DNA of 64,000 nucleotides, taken from Cycas panzhihuaensis. Lineage: Eukaryota > Cycadophyta. How positions within the stretch are numbered: the first letter of the stretch is position 1; each line of letters starts with the position of its first letter. Shown here piece by piece: positions 1 to 10,913 of this stretch. The stretch is taken from NCBI GenBank assembly GCA_023213395.1, contig CM041465.1, forward strand, positions 148,497,741 through 148,561,740, read 5' to 3'. The notes beneath the pieces are model-generated. The model saw nothing but the letters and a program-made list of their open reading frames with translations, made no database searches and was not told the origin of the DNA. Both the position numbers and the translations under genes were made by a program.

Positions 1-128
1 CGTTGGCTTACATTCCTCCATTATGAACTTCTGAAGGATCTCCCTTGTATATTTAGACTGTGAAAGGAAGGTATGGCCTGGCTGTTACCAGACTTCTATG
101 CCAAGAATGTAATGAAGCAACTCGAGGT
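1..128 (-). pseudogene. Copia-A reverse transcriptase, distal fragment
   Basis: The reverse complement reads through the copia RT motif LLHYILGIEVW, then a stop, then QPGHTFLSQSKY and a segment ending EECKPT at the window edge. It is the direct continuation of the RT at 4847-5623. The two halves were separated by NA-LTR-1, whose 5-bp target duplication GAGGT lies at 124-128 and 4842-4846. The in-frame stop shows the copy is inactive. Confidence 0.85.
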
Positions 129-511
129 TGTTAGAATATAATGTTTAATGTGTGTGTGTGGTTAAGTAAACGTGGGTCCTAGGATTGTTAGTCATAGTCC
201 TAAGTCTTAGGGTCAAAGGGTCATTATAATACTATGTAAAGGATAGAAGCTTATTGGTCAAGTTAGTGGTGTAATGCTATTGGTCAGGACAAAGGTATTT
301 GTCCCACATGCATTACTTGTGTTGTATAGTCTCCCACCTCTCTTGTATATAAAGGTGGTTGAGGTAGTGTATAGACAATGCATCATCAAGGTTCATGTTG
401 AGTCTTTGGTGTTTTTGATATGTGAAAGCATTTTGATTATATTCTGTTGATCTCTGTTCATTGTTATTGACATTGTGGTTGATGAATGTTCTCCATGTTA
501 AAATCTTAACA
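129..511 (+). repeat. NA-LTR-1 5' LTR
   Basis: The LTR is 383 bp with TGTTA/TAACA ends. A TATA box (TATATAAA, 346-353) lies in the distal part and is the probable RNA polymerase II promoter. A GT-rich run follows the first 20 bases. The first 16 bases are identical to the LTR starts of Copia-A and Copia-2 although the rest of the LTR differs. Confidence 0.93.
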
Positions 512-523
512 TGGTATCAGAGC
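512..523 (+). promoter_or_regulatory. NA-LTR-1 primer-binding site
   Basis: TGGTATCAGAGC abuts the 5' LTR with no spacer. It is complementary to the 3' end of plant initiator tRNA-Met, the usual primer for minus-strand synthesis in plant copia elements. Confidence 0.93.
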
Positions 524-2999
524 AAGTTGCTTGCTAAGTCATTTGTGTGCAGATAAGGAAGGAAGGAGACTCCATTAGGGCGATTGACAAATTTAAGAGG
601 TTGCATATTGAGTTGTGGTGCTGAAGGGAGATTTGTAGGCCTGCTGCTAGGTTGAGGATTCAGATTGGGAAGGTGAAGTCCCAAGGTGATTAATGCTACA
701 GGACGGAATTTTTGCCAGGTAACTCTACTCATGTAAACGTGTGTGTAAAGAAATCATGTATTAGGGTTTGTTGGAAGTAATTTATGATAACTGTCATAAG
801 CTAAAGAAACTGAGTGATGGAAATTAAAATAAGTTGTCTAAGTGGTTGATGTTTGGAGGCTGTTCGTTGAAACTGTGTTATGACTATTGCGTGTGAATCA
901 TAACATGCCAATAGAAGTTTGGTTGCCAGTACTTATTAGCTGCCAACATTGATTCGAAGTTCAAGCAATCTGTTTAAGCTGTTCATTTGGATCCATTGCC
1001 AAAACCCTAGTTTCTCCTGCATCTGTGCGTCCGTGGTGATGCCCTGGACTATCCACTGCAATAACGCTATTTGTCCTCCTGCTCCTATTGCTGTTTTATT
1101 ATTTTGTGTGGCCCTTATCGGTGGAGAAATAGTGACAAGGGAAGGGTTGGCTGTGATCCTCCTTCAATTCCCTATCCAACTGGCAAACACGACTGCCTCT
1201 AGACTCCTGGCAGACTATAGGAACTGGAATCATAACCTGTCTTCATGCTTCTCACAGCTCAGCTAGTACAACTCAGCAGAAAGATTTTGTTGAGGTGGTT
1301 CCACAAAATTGTGTGCCAAATTGTGAGGTGAAAGGTGTATCCCGAGTCCGTTGCTGTTGCAAAGTGTGCCCGTTCGTGATCGTGATTGAGGGAAACCATA
1401 ATTCTACTGGGATGAACGAACAAGGAGATAACCGTTTCTGTTGAAGACATAAAGACAACACCTGGGTGATGCATACCTAGGAGGGGATTTGATTACTGGT
1501 ATTGCCTATCAATAATAGTTATTCATTTCTGCGAGGAGGCCACTCAAAGGAGAAAATCTGTGTGGAAGATATATGGCCATATAAAAACTTGCAGAAAGCC
1601 ACTGCAGTCCGTGGGTTTTTCGGCTCAGAGTAAATGACTGTGCGTTGAGGAGAGAATCACTGGTCCGTGGAATGGAAGTGCCCATCCAAGAATACCGTAG
1701 AATGAGATGTGGCCACAAACGGTGGATAATGCACATTGCGAAGGAGATGGTCCTGTCCACGCATGACAGAAAAGAGATACCCATCAATGCCCAATAGCTG
1801 TGGAAGTAAGAGAAGGAGAAGCATCCATAAACAGAGAGCCGCTACTGCATACATAGCTGCTTATAGTGGACGAAACACCTAGATGTCCATCTGTGGGTTT
1901 ACAACTGGAAGAAGAGATTAAATGGCTGTCCGTTGAAATCTGCACTTGAATGAATGTGGTTGGAAAATCCACATGTCGTATGCGATTACGCTCAGCCTTG
2001 GAAGATAGCTCGATGGTAAAGAGGATGGTCACTTGCGCAATGAAATCCATTATTTCTGTAGCAGAGAATAACATGAAACAATTGAGGAGGAGCCTAAATG
2101 AGGCTAGCTGATGAATGCAGAAGATTTGACAACATTTTCAATCGATTTTGGAATCGATGTTTCACCCTGATTTGTGCGCAGAGGCAGTTTCCTTACACTT
2201 AAAAAGGGAATATTATAAAGGTTACTTTAACCAGATTAGATGTTGCTTTGAAATCTGTGAAGACTCTCAACAGTGGTAGGTGGTCATGTGAAATGTATGA
2301 TGTGACCAGGAGTTCAAGAAAAAGGGGATAAACTTCGAAACGGGGTGTCATTAGCAAGAGACTTCGTCCATCGTCCAACCCTCAACACACTGGGTTCGGG
2401 CTGCATTGAAGCTAGAAGTTTTGAAGTGATGCGACATGTATGTTAAGAAAGAATGAATGCTGTTATTGTTAGCGATGGTATAGGGTACCAGGGTGACAAC
2501 AAGGTATCTCCGCTTCGTTGTTGCCAGTGCTATTTCCTGCAATCTCTGTAGGGTACATCGATGCGTATGTACCACTAGTTTTAACATCACATATGTATTA
2601 CGCGGTGCTACAATCAATGTAGCCAACAGTGTGAGACTATAATCTCATGCTCTCTGTCGATAATGTCCTTTCCTTCTCTGTAATTTGAATGGTATGTAGG
2701 ACTGTCATCGTCTGTATTGTCTGTCGGCAATAGGATTGTCAGTTCTGTAATCAATTTGTTCACAGGTGGCAATAACAAGACAGAAGTGTCTTGATCTTTG
2801 AGGTAAAATAGTGAGAATTGCTCTCAGATATCTATTTTTCAAAATAGTTAGTAGCATTGGGATCACTGAGTATTTGTTGTTGATCTACTTCTATTCTGGA
2901 CAAAATAATTACTCTTAAGTCAGTCCCTTCTTTATGGAGTTAAGTGACATTATCACTTTTGTGCCTGAAAGAAATGAATACTGACTATCAGATCTCCTC
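524..2999 (+). other. Unidentified interior of NA-LTR-1
   Basis: Roughly 2.5 kb between PBS and gag remnant. Only short open frames occur on both strands, the longest about 105 codons (949-1266, plus) and 96 codons (1784-2074, minus). None resembles a retroelement protein or any host family I recognise. Possible explanations are a very long leader, decayed gag-pol beyond recognition, or captured host sequence. The base composition is more even than in the surrounding AT-rich elements. Confidence 0.5.
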
Positions 3000-3302
3000 T
3001 TCCCTTTGCCCAAATATATTGGAACTAATTTTCGTTTTTGGAAAATTAAGATGGAGAGCCTATTTGTATGGAAAAAACTTTGGAAAACAGTCATAGGTAC
3101 TGAAATAGTTCACGAAGAAGGGGAGGAAAATTTCAAAAGGAAAAACAGAATTGTTATTGATGTGATACTTGCAGCCCTTGATAAGGATAACCTCCCTTCT
3201 TCCTATCACTTCATTATCCAGGTTCTGGAGAATATCGGTTCAGCTGAGGATGCTTGGAAACTACTGACAGAAGTGGATGAAAAAGGTCCTGAAGAAGTGT
3301 AG
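3000..3302 (+). pseudogene. NA-LTR-1 gag-like N-terminal fragment
   Basis: The frame reads PLPKYIGTNFRFWKIKMESL followed by a lysine/glutamate-rich helical stretch and LENIGSAEDAWKLL. This matches the usual start of copia Gag (a G-T-N-[FY]-x-x-W-K-x-K-M block, then an A-W-x-x-L helix). The proper start codon is not evident and a stop follows at about 3300, so the CCHC zinc knuckle that should follow is missing. It would have been a capsid protein; now it is a truncated remnant. Confidence 0.6.
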
Positions 3303-3338
3303 CAAAGAATCAAAAGGGCAAAGAATCAAAGGAAGAAG

Positions 3339-4352
3339 TTGAAGAGAAAAGAAAAAAGGGAAAAACAACGTGACAAAGCCATGACTCCATCAAATAACTT
3401 AAGTCTCATCAAGGAACCAGCTTTGGAGGCTGAAGATTCCAGGCATCAATCCTTACCGGTAACAGTTCATGGAGACACAAGGTGTCTAACAAAAGGTATG
3501 GATAATATTAACCTAGTCTGTGTTGACAGGTTGGTAGGAAGAATTCAAATGATGACAGGCCATACATTGGTTTGCATGTATTGGAAACTATCCATGATCT
3601 CCTTTAACTCAGTTACATCCTCCATTTTCATCTTTGAAAGAATGAAAATTGTAACAACATATCCTGCAGCAGCACTAGAAAGTTGTCTCCAAGAAAGAAG
3701 AAATGTAAGGAGGATACCATATGATCAAAATCTTGTTTGTCAGAATCCTATTACCTTTTGGGTAGGTTACTTGATCATAAAAGTCAATCATATTGAAATA
3801 ATGTTCCATGTATGCATATAAATAATCAGAAAGTATATGCATGTGAGTATCATGGAAATACTCATTATACTCAGTTCATGGAATCCTTTGAGTGATATGA
3901 AGAAAAAGGGGTATTTTGCACAACCTACAGGTAACAGTGATAAAGCAATTGGAGCTCGTTTCAATGAATTCATTGCTTTAGGGGAGGATAACGGTGTCTC
4001 ACTGATTGATAACTCATTGCTACATTTGAATAATGATGATACTGCTAACATATATTTTTTTGATCACTCACGTACTGAAGAAAGAGGAAGCAAACAATTG
4101 ATAGAAGACATACTTGATGAATGCCTTGAAGATATCCTTGATGAGTGCATGCAGGATCATGCTAAATTACCCATCCTTCACTACTTGTTCTGCATGGATG
4201 TGGAAGAAGCAAAACTCAAAGACTGTCAGTTCAAAGGACTACCTCAAAAACGACACTACAGGATTGAAGACCAAGATCAAGCCCAAGACATGGTGTTCAA
4301 GACCTTTCCAAGATCAAGACGATGGAGATTCAAAGAAGACAAAGTGCATTAA
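3339..4352 (+). pseudogene. Unrecognised frames in the 3' part of NA-LTR-1
   Basis: Two consecutive plus-strand frames cover this interval: 3339-3821 (160 codons, lysine-rich start) and 3837-4352 (171 codons, acidic, with a short duplicated ILDEC motif near its middle). Neither shows integrase, RT or RNase H motifs. They may be badly decayed pol or foreign sequence. No function is assigned. Confidence 0.35.
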
Positions 4353-4450
4353 AGTCTGTTGATAGTCATGTCAGTCTTGTTATGTTGTCTTTAGTGTCTA
4401 TAGTCTCTAATTCAAGTCAAGTGTTAATGTATGTCAAACATTAAACATTA

Positions 4451-4841
4451 AGGGGAGGTGTTAGAATATAATGTTTAATGTGTGTGTGTGGTTAAGTAAA
4501 AGTGGGTCCTAGGATTGTTAGTCATAGTCCTAAGTCTTAGGGTCAAAGGGTCATTATAATACTATGTAAAGGATAGAAGCTTATTGGTCAAGTTAGTGGT
4601 GTAATGCTATTGGTCAGGACAAAGATATTTGTCCCACATGCATTACTTGTGTTGTATAGTCTCCCACCTCTCTTGTATATAAAGGTGGTTGAGGTAGTGT
4701 ATAGACAACACATCATCAAGGCTCATGTTGAGTCTTTGGTGTTTTTGATATGTGAAAGCATTTTGATTATATTCTGTTGATCTCTGTTCATTGTTATTGA
4801 TATTGTGGTTGATGAATGTTCTCCATGTTAAAATCTTAACA
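4451..4841 (+). repeat. NA-LTR-1 polypurine tract and 3' LTR
   Basis: The polypurine tract AGGGGAGG (4451-4458) primes plus-strand synthesis and abuts the 383-bp 3' LTR (4459-4841). TATATAAA is at 4676-4683. Differences from the 5' LTR are scattered substitutions with no indels. GAGGT follows at 4842-4846. Confidence 0.92.
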
Positions 4842-4846
4842 GAGGT

Positions 4847-5623
4847 TAGTCATCTCAAAGCTACTATTCAATTCTCCTTAGAGGTATGAAATCCACTTTG
4901 TGTCATTACTTGTTATCAATAAATCATCAACATAAAGTACGACTAGAGTGATCAAATTATTTTGGATTCTAATATGCAAATTTGAATCTGAGGAAGAGCG
5001 TATAAGTCCATGCTTCTAAAAGTACTCATCTATTTTTGCATATCGAGCACAAGGTGATCGTTGAAAACTATAGAGAGTTTTTTTTAGCTTGCAAACTAGA
5101 TGTTATTTTCTATGAACAACATAGCCGAGAGGTTGATTCAAATATACTTTCTCCTGTACGTTGCCGTTCAAGAAGGTGCTTTTCACATCCATTTGAAGAA
5201 CAAGCCAATTAAATGAGTTACTAAAGCCAAGACAAGCCTTACAGTGGTCATGTTGGTCACATGGGCAAATATGTCCTCATAATCAATGTCCTCAACCTGT
5301 TTGAAACCTTTGGCAATCAAACATGCTTTGTGACATTGAATGGAGCCATTTGAATGAAATTTTGTTTTGTAAATCCATCTGCAATCAATAGGTTTCTTAC
5401 CTTCAAGCAATTCAACTAGCTTCCATGTATCATTTTGTAAAATGGAATCCATCTTCTCATTCATTGTTGTTTGCCACTTTTGATCTGCAACAACTTCTTC
5501 AAAAGTGGTAGGTTTTGGAGTTGATAAAACTTCTTCCATTAAGGTGAAGTTGATGTATGAACTGTATTTAGATTGCTTTTTAGTGTACTGTGGTGGTGAT
5601 GGAGTTGAAGAGATCGTCTGCAA
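4847..5623 (-). pseudogene. Copia-A reverse transcriptase
   Basis: Minus-strand copia RT. Visible in order are CRWIYKTKFHSNGSI, AKGFKQVEDIDYEDIFAHV, the substrate-binding segment MDVKSTFLNGNVQEKVYL, and the catalytic YVDD in VVLYVDDLLITSND (near 4930). The N-terminal part to about 5183 is open. Beyond that there are stops and the frame changes. It should extend cDNA in the virus-like particle. It ends at EMTNL where NA-LTR-1 inserted. Confidence 0.85.
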
Positions 5624-5853
5624 ATACCATTTAGGGAGTTGCTTTGAAGTGACCTCTTCTTGAACATCTTTTATAGGATTTGTTGATGTAGATGTTGAAG
5701 TAGTGGTAGAAGGTCTAGGTGAAGTACTAGGTACATATGATGTTTATGGAGGCAATTGATCTGCAAGAACATATTGAGTAGTAGGAGGAGGAGGAGCTTC
5801 CATAGATTGTTCAAAGAATGAAAGCTGGGTCATATCCAAATCTTGGGTCTCTT
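5624..5853 (-). pseudogene. Copia-A integrase-RT linker
   Basis: Serine/threonine- and proline-rich low-complexity frames typical of the non-conserved linker between copia integrase and RT. No motif can be assigned and stops are present. Confidence 0.5.
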
Positions 5854-6680
5854 CTAAAAAAATAACATCGTGAGATGTGTACATTTGCTTAGTGGCAAGA
5901 TCAAAAAGTTTATATGCTTTGTAGTCAGGTTGGTAACCAATGAAAATACATTACCTGCTTTATCATCTAACTTCTTTCTTTGTTCTTTTGGTATAAGCAT
6001 ATACATTGTACGATTGAAGGTACGCAAATGTGAGATTGTGGGTTTTTGACCTGACCAAGTCTCCTTGGGAGTAATATTCAAAATGACCTTGGTTGAACTT
6101 TGATTTGTAAGGTAAGCAACTATATTAAGGGCTTCAACCCAAAATTGAAGTCCCAAATTTTTAGCAGCAAGCATGGCTTTGCTTTTACTAACCAAGGTCA
6201 AATTCATTCGCTTAGCAACTCCATTTTGCTGAGGTGTGACAGGGGCAGAAAACTACCGTTTAATGCCATTATCCTTGCAAAGTTGAGTGAACTCTCTAGA
6301 AGTGTATTCACCTCCGTTATCACAACGAAGGATTTTAATTGGCTTTCTAGATTCCAATTTAATACCATGCTTAAACTCTTTGAATTTTTCAAATGCTTTC
6401 AATTTATGCTTTAGAAAATAAACCCAAACTTTTTGGGAATAATCATCAATAAATGTGATAAAATATTGACAATCATTGAAGGTTGCTTGCAACATGGGTC
6501 TACACATAAATCCAAGTCCAAAGGTTCCTTAGCATGATAGGCTCTTCCATTTGTTTTGAATGGAGCCCGATGATGTTTACCCGTAATACAAGCCTCACAA
6601 ATACATTTGGTTTGCTTGATATTTGGTATTCCATGCACCATATTTAGTCTGTAAAGCAGATGAAAGTTGTTCTTATGCAA
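5854..6680 (-). pseudogene. Copia-A integrase with GAG-pre-integrase zinc region
   Basis: From right to left: CEACITGKHHRAPF (HHCC-type pre-integrase end), FIDDYSQKVWVYFLKHK (first core Asp region), CDNGGEYTSREFTQLCKDN (second Asp), then an NGVAKRMN-like segment with the catalytic Glu region and SHLRTFNRTMYMLIP. Several frameshifts (about 6250-6500) separate the pieces. It inserted element cDNA into the genome; this copy cannot be functional. Confidence 0.85.
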
Positions 6681-6687
6681 ATATTGA

Positions 6688-6762
6688 TGAACAAATTATT
6701 CAAAAGCACTTGTTTCTTTTGGGAGTCTTTAAGAAACAAGTGCTTTTGGAGCAATTTGTTCA
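6688..6762. repeat. Near-perfect inverted repeat (hairpin)
   Basis: Arms 6688-6718 and 6731-6762 pair almost completely around a 12-base loop. The arms include AAGCACTTGTTTCTT and its complement. The hairpin sits where the copia L-W-H-x-R-x-G-H motif would be, so it has replaced coding sequence. An inverted templated duplication of the neighbouring Copia-A sequence is the simplest origin. Confidence 0.85.
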
Positions 6763-7510
6763 TTGGTATTTGAAGTCGAAGCTGAAATATTTGAAGTGGA
6801 AGTTGAGTTACTACAAGATCCAATTTCAATTGGCAGGAACAAAGGTCTAGAAACTACATCAAGCTTATATAGACTTGGGTCTTCATATCCTAAGGCAATC
6901 AAATTGCCATTTAGATCTGTAATCAAGCGTTTTTCAAGGTGATTGAACAAAACATTAAAATTTTGCTTATTTATTTCGCTAACTGATAACAGATTTTATG
7001 TCATGCGAGGGACATAAAAGACATTATTGAGATGATGTTTGATAATGAAATTCTTTAGAGATATAGGTGCTTTGCCGATCTTGACAACTTCAAAAATGGC
7101 ATCATCACCAAATGTAACTGATTGATCCCACATTGGCCTTGTGTTGGCAAGTAAGTCTTCAGAACCTATCATATGACGAGAGGCTCCAAAATCTATCAAC
7201 CGGGATTCATCAGAATGTTGAGCTGTCAATGTAGCAAAGAAAAGATTTTGTGAATTGGCCATATAGGCACCTTGATTCTGATTTCATCTCTAATTGTGAT
7301 TTCTATTTTGTTGATTACTCTGAGGGGCATTTTGATTTTGTCTCCTTGGTCCTTGGTTATTTCTTGGTCCACAATTCTGGTTGCCTTGTAGAGCAGGGCC
7401 GTTCTGGTTTTGTTGTTGTTGAAGATCAACTCTCCTTTTCCTATAATCAAGTGCAATATGTCTAGGTTTGCCACAATAGTTACAAACAACCTTAGTAGAG
7501 TTTTATGGTT
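6763..7510 (-). pseudogene. Copia-A zinc knuckle and protease
   Basis: Minus-strand frames show a CCHC-like knuckle C-NY-C-GKPR-H-IALD-Y (last Cys changed to Tyr), a Q/N-rich basic stretch, then RLIDFGASRHMIGSEDLL. The last is the copia aspartic protease active site D-[ST]-G-A with Phe in the second position. NNVFYVPRMT and NLLSVSEINKQ follow, then the GAG-pre-integrase start. The protease would cut Gag-Pol; the altered knuckle and D-F-G-A suggest decay. Confidence 0.82.
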
Positions 7511-7514
7511 GCTA

Positions 7515-8249
7515 CTAGTATTGTTGATAGGGATGCTGGTTTAAATTCATTGAACTGAGCTGATGAGAAAGGTGTGGACATTGTTGTCTCTCTCTATGAC
7601 GGGTTGCAAAGGCTGTAGTTGAAGAGGAGGCACCTGAATCTCCCAATCTGTTTAGGATGCATTCCTCTTGGAGTAGAAGACCTTCAAAGGTGTTAAAATC
7701 AAGTGTGGCAAGACGGTCTGTATGAGACAGGTTGGAGATGAGAGGATTATACTCAATTGGCAAAGCATTGACTATATAGGATATAAGATCATTGTCATTT
7801 GGTGGTTGACCCATAACAGTCAACTGGTTCTTAATCGATTTGATCTGTGTCAAATGAACTGAAATTGATCTGGCAAATGGAATGGAATAGAGCTGAGCTT
7901 TAAGCATGATAGCTCTTGCATTGTCTTTCCTCTCATACAGTGCACTTATTATGTTCCAAGTTTCTGTAAAAGTGATGGCTAGTTCAATATTCTAGTCAAC
8001 ATTATCTTCACAAGACAAGTGTAGAAAAGAAAGGGAAACTTCATCGGATTCTTTAAAGGAAGCTACAACAATAGGATTAGTAGGAATAACAACATCAGGA
8101 TCATTGGGATCTCATGTGTCTTTTGGCATGGGAATTTGACCATAAACATAAGCTTATAATTTGTTTATTATTAGAATATTCTTGACTTATTTCTTCCAAG
8201 TTAAGAAATTATCACCATCGGATAATTTAATTGTATTAGTTGAAACCAT
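7515..8249 (-). pseudogene. Copia-A gag
   Basis: The frame starts at an ATG near 8249 (MVSTNTIKLSDGDNFLTWKK, then a stop). It continues through an SALYERKDNARAIMLKAQL block, KSIKNQLTVMGQPPNDNDLI, YIVNALPIEYNPLISNL and FNTFEGLLLQEE, the standard copia Gag helices that form the particle. The part from 7515 to 7907 is open; upstream there are several stops. Confidence 0.85.
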
Positions 8250-9707
8250 TTGAAGTGCTATTTTGACTTAGGTATATGTCCTATCTACCTAGAAAGGTTT
8301 GCTAATCTAGAATCTATAGTCTTTGAATGGCCCCTGGTGGTTGAGGTGGTTCTGCCTGATGGGATATTTGCTCACAAGTGGCACCTTGGGGATCCAATAC
8401 ACCTGAAGGTATGTGGGCGCTATAGAAGGCTCGACTGCTCATTGACCCACTTGCATTGGATTTATGGCCTAAACAACAGATCTTTGTCTAAGGGAACACT
8501 TACAATTGAGGCACTCACCCTCTCCGGGTCTTGCCTAGTCTAAACTCCAAGGTTTAAGTATAACACCTCAGCTTGCCACTCAATACACCCGATAGTTATT
8601 GCCTTTCTCTATTGTCTATAGAGTTCGACAAAGCACAATAATGTGTGCGGTAGTGGTAATTTCAGAGGTCCTAACCATTCCACTTGCAAGGCTGGCAATT
8701 AGGGTGGTTCAATTAGGTGTTATTTTATTTAATCTTTCAAGTTTATAAATTTTTTAAGGTTTTGTGATTAAAAGTTTAGTGTTTTTAAATAGAAATAAAT
8801 CATAAAACTAGAAAAACCCTTGAACATCTAAAAAATTACCTAAAACAGACTTACAATGATTAAGAACAAGCTATAAAATGACTTGTCTCACCTTCAGTTT
8901 CAGGTTTTGATTCCTCTCCAAGTGTTATTTGCCAGGCATTTTTGGCTCTAAGCAGTGTTTCAATCTTGATTTTCCAAACATTATAATTTATTTCTGTTAA
9001 TTTGTCTTGCTTAGTAAGGGCTAGAATAGATGTTGCCATGATTAGACAGAGAAATAGGGTGATGCAGACCTTGGCCGTACGACTGTACGAACTTCTGTAC
9101 AAAAATGCAGGTGTGTGGATTTGACAAAAAAAAAACCCCCAAATTCTAGATCTCGTTGAGACAAGTCCGAATATGGAACTAGTTTGCCAATATAGCTTTT
9201 GATTTGGCAGGAAAAAGGCTCGAAAATAGAAAACCGATAGCTAGGGTTTTGATGAAATTCATTTAGAATTTACAAAATCCGCAATGAAACCCTTCGAATT
9301 TGGTATCAAAAGATTCGTGCTAAAAAACGAATAGATTTGGATAGGTTTTACTTGAAATGATGCCTTGATTTGGTCAAAATTTTTGATCGACCCTCCAAAT
9401 CCGCGTGATTGTATTTTTGGGAAAAAGTGCCTGTAATTTGCTTCAAATGACTTTGATCCTATTGAGAAAAGTGTTCGCCACGTTGAGATCTACTTGCTAG
9501 CCGAATTTCAAAGAATTCTGAGTACTCTCAATTTTTTGAGTCCATACGACCGTACAATTCCGTACACAGGCTTTAATTGTCTTTCGTTTCGTTGAGCAAA
9601 CTCCTTTTGTCAAATATCTTCTTTAATAATGCTTAACAATTAATGTCTAACTCAAAGACTTTGTCTTCGTTCAACAAAGAATCTCTCTCAGTCAGGTACA
9701 CTGCCTT
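8250..9707 (-). other. Copia-A leader with a second gag start
   Basis: This 1.46-kb stretch lies between PBS and the gag ATG. Minus-strand frame 9102-8860 contains TKQDKLTEINYNVWKIKIETLL and RAKNAWQITLGEE. This is another copia Gag N-terminus, different from the one at 8249, and it ends in a stop. The part at 8250-8860 (more GC-rich, about 8300-8560) is unassigned. Either a different copia fragment recombined in, or an ancestral gag start was duplicated. Confidence 0.6.
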
Positions 9708-9719
9708 GCTCTGATACCA
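9708..9719 (-). promoter_or_regulatory. Copia-A primer-binding site
   Basis: The minus strand reads TGGTATCAGAGC immediately inside the right LTR with no spacer. It is complementary to the initiator tRNA-Met 3' end. Confidence 0.9.
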
Positions 9720-9908
9720 TGTTAAAATTCAGACACAAATTTAAGAATAATTGAATGCTTTATTATGAAAGAGATACTCCATATATACATTTGAGAAAAT
9801 GTAACCACCGGATATTTGATCAACACGTGGGAGGTACTTAATTATGTTACATAAAGAGGGTTTTTCATGACCCTCATCTAATCCTAGATAAAACATTATA
9901 TTCTAACA
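9720..9908 (-). repeat. Copia-A 5' LTR
   Basis: A short 189-bp LTR running TGTTAG...TTAACA on the minus strand. Its first 16 bases are the same as in NA-LTR-1 and Copia-2. The outer border is placed by Copia-B1 protease sequence starting at 9909; the other LTR lies outside the window. Confidence 0.85.
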
Positions 9909-10309
9909 ATGAGGACTTGCTCTATGATGTCAAAGAAGGAAGAGGGCAAACATTTACATCTGGTAATAATGAGACCGTACAAATATCTGGGGTGGGCAAA
10001 ATTGTCTCATTCCATTCTCTAGATCACCCTGCTCCAACATTTCCCACAAGTGATGCTTATTTGGTGTCTTCAATGCATAAAAGTCTTCTATCTGTTAGTC
10101 AGTTGGATAAACAACATACGAGTATATTATTCAAAGGTGGGAAATGCACAATTAGTGACAAAAATGATCAAGTGGTTGCCATTGATCATGAAGACTGTGG
10201 CCTTTATAAATTAGATGCCTCAAACATAACACTTGATAATGCTCCAGTATATTCTGTCACTCAATCAATGACCAAAGAGCAACTTTGGGATAATAGGCTA
10301 GGCCACTTG
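9909..10309 (+). pseudogene. Copia-B1 protease end and GAG-pre-integrase domain
   Basis: The frame reads EDLLYDVKEGRGQTF, SGVGKIVSFHS, then DAYLVSSMHKSLLSVSQLDKQ, GLYKLDAS and LWDNRLGHL. This matches the protease C-terminus and the pre-integrase H-x-x-x-H start seen in Copia-B2. The stretch is fully open and ends exactly at the NA-LTR-2 target duplication ACTTG. Confidence 0.85.
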
Positions 10310-10913
10310 TGTAGCATTCCTAAAATAATAAAAGGTAGTTGGTTTTATAAGGGGAATTTATTATGGTGAAGTCGATTTTTAGAAGAATTAAAAGAAAAAT
10401 TATTTATTTTATTTTATTATGAAATCCATTTTTTAGAGAGAAAAATAAGAGATTGTTTTTGAAGGCTATAAATAGAGTAGCCTCCCTCATTTGTAAGGTA
10501 TCTTGGAGAATTCTGTTATGTGGTATAATGGCCTCGTGCCATTAGGGCTTTGTGTCTGTTGGAAGGTCGCTATCTTGCCTTGAAGAGGGTTCATCAAATA
10601 CTGGACATTGTATCAGTTGCTATTGTTTTGTTAATATCATTCCCTGTTATTTATATATGCTATTGTTATCCCTATATGAATGATATATTTCTATACTAAA
10701 TGATGTTATAAGGGTTTACTGCAATGAATAGATGTTATCTGTTGTAGTTTGTTGGCATTGAGAAGTATCATCTGTGGTACATGGCTATAATTTTATCTGA
10801 TCTACTTTAATTGAATGAACCTACTATGGAATACTATGATATGCTTTGAATATTATCATTATTTGCTAGAATTAGTGCTTCTGTTTGCTATTTTATATGT
10901 TTGGCCCGCTACA
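10310..10913 (+). repeat. NA-LTR-2 5' LTR
   Basis: 604 bp, with inverted termini TGTAG/CTACA. The element GGCTATAAATAGAG (TATA box) lies around 10467-10480. It is about 20 bp longer than the 3' copy and the two differ by many substitutions, so the insertion is older than NA-LTR-1. Confidence 0.88.

Larger units (their letters stand above)
129..4841 (+). mobile_element. NA-LTR-1, non-autonomous LTR retrotransposon
   Basis: Two 383-bp LTRs (129-511 and 4459-4841) begin TGTTA and end TAACA. They are flanked by GAGGT on both sides (124-128, 4842-4846). A PBS TGGTATCAGAGC directly follows the left LTR and a purine tract AGGGGAGG directly precedes the right LTR. I count six mismatches between the LTRs, so the insertion is young compared with its surroundings. 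The 3.9-kb interior has a gag-like N-terminal piece but no recognisable zinc knuckle, protease, integrase or RT. It must therefore have moved using proteins supplied in trans. About 2.4 kb of the interior is unidentified. Confidence 0.93.
1..9908 (-). mobile_element. Copia-A, Ty1/copia retrotransposon (3' end outside window)
   Basis: Read on the minus strand from 9908 leftwards the order is 5' LTR (9720-9908), PBS, long leader, gag, protease, integrase, reverse transcriptase. The RT runs off the left edge, so RNase H and the 3' LTR are outside the window. NA-LTR-1 interrupts the RT at 129-4846. The order protease-integrase-RT is diagnostic of Ty1/copia. All domains carry stops or frameshifts, so it is a defective copy. 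Its right border splits the protease region of Copia-B1, which resumes at 9909, so Copia-A is younger than Copia-B1 and older than NA-LTR-1. Confidence 0.9.

Noticed and set aside
949-2626. Short frames on both strands inside NA-LTR-1 as separate genes
   Set aside because: Each is at most about 105 codons, without recognisable domains or mutual order; kept only as unidentified interior.
8250-8543. A 97-codon plus-strand frame as a gene
   Set aside because: It is antisense within the Copia-A leader, with no motif, no splice context and no independent support.
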